Below are positions 60,813 to 64,000 of a DNA stretch of 64,000 nt, one piece after another. Position 1 is the stretch's first letter; every line of letters starts with the position of its first letter. The DNA is from Microbulbifer pacificus (GTDB lineage Bacteria; Pseudomonadota; Gammaproteobacteria; Pseudomonadales; Cellvibrionaceae). Where the stretch lies: contig NZ_CP137555.1 of assembly GCF_033723955.1 (NCBI RefSeq), forward strand, positions 434,001 through 498,000, in the 5' to 3' direction. The position numbers and the translations under genes are program-made. The notes below the pieces were generated by a model, which saw only the letters and a list, made by a program, of their open reading frames with translations, searched no databases and was not told the DNA's origin.

Positions 60813-62389
60813 AGCATCCCCTCCAGCGCCTTCAGCTCGCTAACAATCTCATCCTCCAGCTTCAGCAGCCGTGCAAGAATCTCCTTGGGCGGATCGTACT
60901 GCTCCTCCTCGTAGACCACCTCTTTGTAGCGGTTGATGGAGAGGTCGTATTTGTTGGCAGCGATATCGGCGACATCCACCGTAAACGCCTTGCGGGACTT
61001 ATCGCCAAACTGTTTTTTGATTTCTTTGGCGCTAGCATTGGCCAACACCAGCTGGCGGTAGGCCTGCCATTTTTCAAGGGCATCCGGCAGGTCGTTGTCC
61101 TTGATGGGGCTGCGCTTGTCGTCCAGCGAGTAGCCGTCCGCCTGCAGGTCGTAGAACCAGACCCGTTCGGTGGTGCCGCCCTTGGTAAACAGCAGCACGG
61201 CGGTAGAGACGCCGGCGTAGGGTTTGAACACGCCGGATGGCAGGCTGACGATGCCCTCCAGCTGGTTGTGCTCCAGTAGTTCCTGGCGCAGTTGCTGGTG
61301 CGCCTTGGAGGAACCGAACAGTACGCCGTCGGGCACGATCACCGCGGCGAAGCCGCCGGGCTTGAGCGCGCGCAGGATATGGGCGACGAACAGCAGCTCG
61401 GTCTTCTTGGTCTTGACCATGCCGAGCACGTCCGGGTTGACGTTACTCTCGTCCAAGCTGCCCTTGAACGGCGGGTTGGCGAGGATCACATCGAAGAAAT
61501 TTTCCTCCTGGCGGGGGAAGTTCTCGCGGATGGATTTGTTCAGGCTGTCCTGGTAGTGGATATTGGCCCCGGCCACCCCGTGCAGCAGCATGTTCATGCT
61601 GGAGACACGCAGCATGGTGGTGTCGAAGTCGAAGCCCCAGAACATGTCGCGGTTGATGTGTTCGCGGTAGGGCTCCAGCAGGTCGCCGGTGTAATGGGGG
61701 TTGCCATCTTCGTCCTTGAAGGTGCCCGCTTCGCTGGAGTACTTGCGGTTCAGGTATTCCATGGTGCGGGCGAGGAAACCGGCGGTGCCACACGCGGGGT
61801 CGCAGATGACCGCATCCGGCTGTGGGTCGGCCATGGCGATCATGGTGTCGATGATATGGCGCGGGGTGCGAAACTGGCCATTGATGCCGGCGGTGGTGAG
61901 CTTGCTCAGCAGGTACTCGTAGATATCCCCTTTCACGTCGGACTGGGTCAGCGGCAGCTGGTCGATCATCTCGACCGCGGCGACCAGTACGGACTCGTTC
62001 TTGATCTCGATATCCGCGTCCTGCATGTATTCGCCGATGCCGGCGAGGGCGTGCACGGTGCTGCCGTCTTCGCCGATGTCCTTATGACCGAGGTTGGCAA
62101 AGAAGGGAAATACTTCCTTCTTGAGGTGCTTGAGCATCTCCTTGCCGGCCATGTTCTTGAAGTTCTTCCAGCGCAGCAGCTGGCCTGCGGGCGTCTGTGG
62201 GAACAGGTGCGGGAAGTCCTTACCGGTGCGCGCGGCCTTGCGCTCGGCCACCTCTTCCTGCATATCGAGCATGCGCGCGAACATGAGGTAAGAGATCTGC
62301 TCGATCACAGTGAGGGGGTTGGCGATACCGCCGGTCCAGAATTTCTCCCAGAGTTTGTCGATATCGTTGCGGATTTGTCCGGTCAGCAT
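60809..62389 (-). CDS. hsdM: Type I restriction-modification methyltransferase HsdM
   Basis: 526 residues. The N-terminal HsdM helical domain (LTGQIRNDIDKLWEKFWTGG) precedes the N6-adenine methyltransferase core with SAM motif ICDPACGTAGFLART and catalytic NPPF in DVILANPPFKG. It should methylate adenine in the site set by HsdS. No hsdR is seen in the window; it may lie beyond the right edge or be missing. HsdM and RmuC are adjacent with no gap (stop 62390, start 62389). Confidence 0.95.
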   Translation of the reverse strand: MLTGQIRNDIDKLWEKFWTGGIANPLTVIEQISYLMFARMLDMQEEVAERKAARTGKDFPHLFPQTPAGQLLRWKNFKNMAGKEMLKHLKKEVFPFFANLGHKDIGEDGSTVHALAGIGEYMQDADIEIKNESVLVAAVEMIDQLPLTQSDVKGDIYEYLLSKLTTAGINGQFRTPRHIIDTMIAMADPQPDAVICDPACGTAGFLARTMEYLNRKYSSEAGTFKDEDGNPHYTGDLLEPYREHINRDMFWGFDFDTTMLRVSSMNMLLHGVAGANIHYQDSLNKSIRENFPRQEENFFDVILANPPFKGSLDESNVNPDVLGMVKTKKTELLFVAHILRALKPGGFAAVIVPDGVLFGSSKAHQQLRQELLEHNQLEGIVSLPSGVFKPYAGVSTAVLLFTKGGTTERVWFYDLQADGYSLDDKRSPIKDNDLPDALEKWQAYRQLVLANASAKEIKKQFGDKSRKAFTVDVADIAANKYDLSINRYKEVVYEEEQYDPPKEILARLLKLEDEIVSELKALEGML

Positions 62390-64000
62390 TTAATTCGTCT
62401 CTTCTACTTCTGTGTTCGTTACTTCTTCGCCGGCACTGTCAGCCGGTACATGCTCGAGCTGTGGCGGCGCGGGCTCCTCGTCAATCGCCTCGACGACGAA
62501 GGAAAGGCGCTCGGTTTCGAAATCGAGGGTGGCGGCTTCCATTTTCGGCATGGACTTGGTGACCTTGCTGGAGATCTGGGCGAAGCGCTCAACCTTGCCG
62601 TGCAGCCCCTGCTGGCCTACCAGTGCCTTCACCGTATTGTTGTAGTGACCACTGACGGTGTTCAGGGTGCCGCCCAGTTTTTGCAGGCGCTCGGCCACCA
62701 GGCACACCTGGTTGTAGATCTCGCCCGCCTTGGCGCTGATTTCACGGGCCTCGGCATTGCTGCGCTCCATCATCCACAGGTTGGCGACGGTGCGCAGAAT
62801 GGGAATCAGCGTGGTATGGGAGACCAGCACGATGCCCTTCTCATAGCCATAGCTGAACAGGTCCTTGTTACTCTTCAGCGCGTCGATATAGGCGGGCTCG
62901 ATCGGCATAAACATCAGCACAAAATTTGGGCTGCGCACGCCAACCAGGTTGGTGTAGTCCTTGGATGCCAGATCGTCGATGTGCCTTTTCACCGCTTTGA
63001 CATGCTCGACCATGGCGAGCTGGAACTCTTCCGGGGACTCCGCGGAAACGGCCTTGTCGTAAGCCACCAGCGACACCTTGCTGTCGATGATGATGTGCTT
63101 GTTGTCCGGCAGCTTGATCAGGTAGTCGGTCTGCTTGCGCTTACCCTCGGTATCTTCAAACGAGCTCTGGGTTTCGTAGTGCGCATCCTCGATCAGGCCA
63201 CTCATCTCGAGTGTGCGCTTCAGCTGCGCCTCACCCCAGGCACCGCGCTGCTGGGAATCGCCCTTGAGCGCGGAGGTCAGGTTATTGGCCTCGGCGCTCA
63301 TTTTGAGGCCGATTTCCAGCACCTTGTGGATCTCTGCATTCAGGGCCGTATTCCCTTTCAGGGAGGCATCGTGTACTTCGTTAATGCGGCTCTGGAAGCC
63401 CTGAATTTGCTCGCGGAATGGCTTGAGCAGCTGGTCGATGCTGCTCTTGCTGGTATCGGTGAAGGTTCTGCCCTTCTCTTCGAAGATCTTATTCGCCAGA
63501 TTCTCAAACTCTTTGGTCAATGCCTGTTTGGCATCGGTGAGCTGAGCCATCTGCTGGGAGAAATGCTCCTCCTTCTGCTCGAGCGTTGTTTTCAATTCGG
63601 TAAATTCCGCAGACAGTCGCTGATGGCTCTCCTGCAGGTTGTCATGTTTCTGCTGGAGCCTGTCGCGTTCGGACTTCAGGTCCTGGTACTTCGACTCAGT
63701 CTCCTGGGCTTTTACCTCCGCGCCGCGCGCCTGCTTTGCCAAGCGCTCAGCCTCTTCTCGCACCGAATCCAGTTTGCGGCGTGACTCTGCGAGCTCACCA
63801 TTCAGCTCTTGGAGCCTTTCCTTGTGGGACGCCACCAGGTCTTCATTCTTCCCGATCAGCCCTGCGAGCTTTTCTTGCAGTTTGCCCTGCTGCACTTCTT
63901 GCGCGTGATTTAGCCCCTCGACCCGCTTCACCTCGTCAACAGCCTCACTAAGCTGGCCGTTAATCTCACCGATCTCCTTGTTCTTGCGCATTGTCGCAAT
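62390..64000 (-). CDS. rmuC: DNA recombination protein RmuC, 5' end cut by the window
   Basis: At least 537 codons; the frame stays open to the right edge. Residues of the long coiled-coil first part are followed by the RmuC nuclease-like core: GAWGEAQLKRTLEMSGL, QTDYLIKLPDNKHIIIDSKVSL (Asp and Glu/Asp-x-Lys), and FVLMFMPIEPAYIDAL. RmuC limits sequence inversions and is often found next to type I RM genes. The N-terminal transmembrane helix, if present, lies outside the window. Confidence 0.93.
   Translation of the reverse strand: MATMRKNKEIGEINGQLSEAVDEVKRVEGLNHAQEVQQGKLQEKLAGLIGKNEDLVASHKERLQELNGELAESRRKLDSVREEAERLAKQARGAEVKAQETESKYQDLKSERDRLQQKHDNLQESHQRLSAEFTELKTTLEQKEEHFSQQMAQLTDAKQALTKEFENLANKIFEEKGRTFTDTSKSSIDQLLKPFREQIQGFQSRINEVHDASLKGNTALNAEIHKVLEIGLKMSAEANNLTSALKGDSQQRGAWGEAQLKRTLEMSGLIEDAHYETQSSFEDTEGKRKQTDYLIKLPDNKHIIIDSKVSLVAYDKAVSAESPEEFQLAMVEHVKAVKRHIDDLASKDYTNLVGVRSPNFVLMFMPIEPAYIDALKSNKDLFSYGYEKGIVLVSHTTLIPILRTVANLWMMERSNAEAREISAKAGEIYNQVCLVAERLQKLGGTLNTVSGHYNNTVKALVGQQGLHGKVERFAQISSKVTKSMPKMEAATLDFETERLSFVVEAIDEEPAPPQLEHVPADSAGEEVTNTEVEETN

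Noticed and set aside
61292..63784. 830-codon plus-strand open frame opposite hsdM and rmuC
   Set aside because: It spans two strongly conserved minus-strand genes and reads as a repetitive Val/Leu/Gly/His-rich shadow with no domains.

Overview
The window looks like chromosomal DNA of a marine gammaproteobacterium, with Cellvibrionales and Microbulbifer-like bacteria the best guess. The basis is a GC-rich core, a secreted M4 protease with two PPC domains, DbpA, RmuC, cytochrome b561 and RtcB/archease. The taxon is an inference from gene content. No rRNA, CRISPR array or IS element was seen.

1-14.8 kb: a catabolic-looking locus of two divergent transcription units. The leftward unit runs LeuC-like, LeuD-like, PrpD-like, PrpD-like, PaaK-like CoA ligase, amidase and a crotonase without the usual glutamates. 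Most of its junctions overlap or are nearly adjacent. The rightward unit encodes a VOC-like protein, a DUF3108-like protein, an atypical SDR, a homologue of plant red chlorophyll catabolite reductase (RCCR) and, after an opposed secreted protein, a chlorophyllase-like alpha/beta hydrolase. I infer a pathway for breaking down chlorophyll or bilin tetrapyrroles and the alkyl-maleimides they yield. This is the best candidate for an undescribed system here.

14.8-28.2 kb: mostly housekeeping genes. They are CapA-like protein, RtcB plus archease, ElaA-type acetyltransferase, DbpA, the M4 protease, an MCE protein with its lipoprotein, cytochrome b561, a broken metallo-beta-lactamase gene, a small basic protein with a hairpin inside its gene, a second RtcB and an HNH endonuclease.

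28.2-31.5 kb: a minus-strand tRNA array. Seventeen assigned tRNA genes or tRNA-like genes and one unassigned tRNA-like remnant lie in 2.4 kb, with tRNA-Met set apart upstream behind a leader peptide and terminator. Several members are abnormal: a 17-nt insertion in a T arm, a tRNA-Leu without its long variable arm, and a tRNA-Cys lacking C56. It resembles the tRNA arrays found on mobile elements.

31.8-36.9 kb: two D-aminoacylase-type amidohydrolases, one followed by a TetR regulator and one secreted and isolated between AT-rich spacers.

37.8-64 kb: a defence island, all on the minus strand. It holds a complete type I Zorya system (ZorABCD) with an ASCH protein just upstream, a CxxC mini-protein, an M15-type metallohydrolase, a NYN-LOTUS protein, a pair of unknown membrane-associated proteins, an unknown protein, a DUF4011-helicase-Vsr giant, a membrane protein with a QxK nuclease-like motif, a DUF3553-like protein, a KAP NTPase interrupted by one TGA, HsdS, HsdM and RmuC (cut by the window edge). 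No HsdR or integrase is visible. Base composition changes from gene to gene, as expected of piecemeal acquisition.
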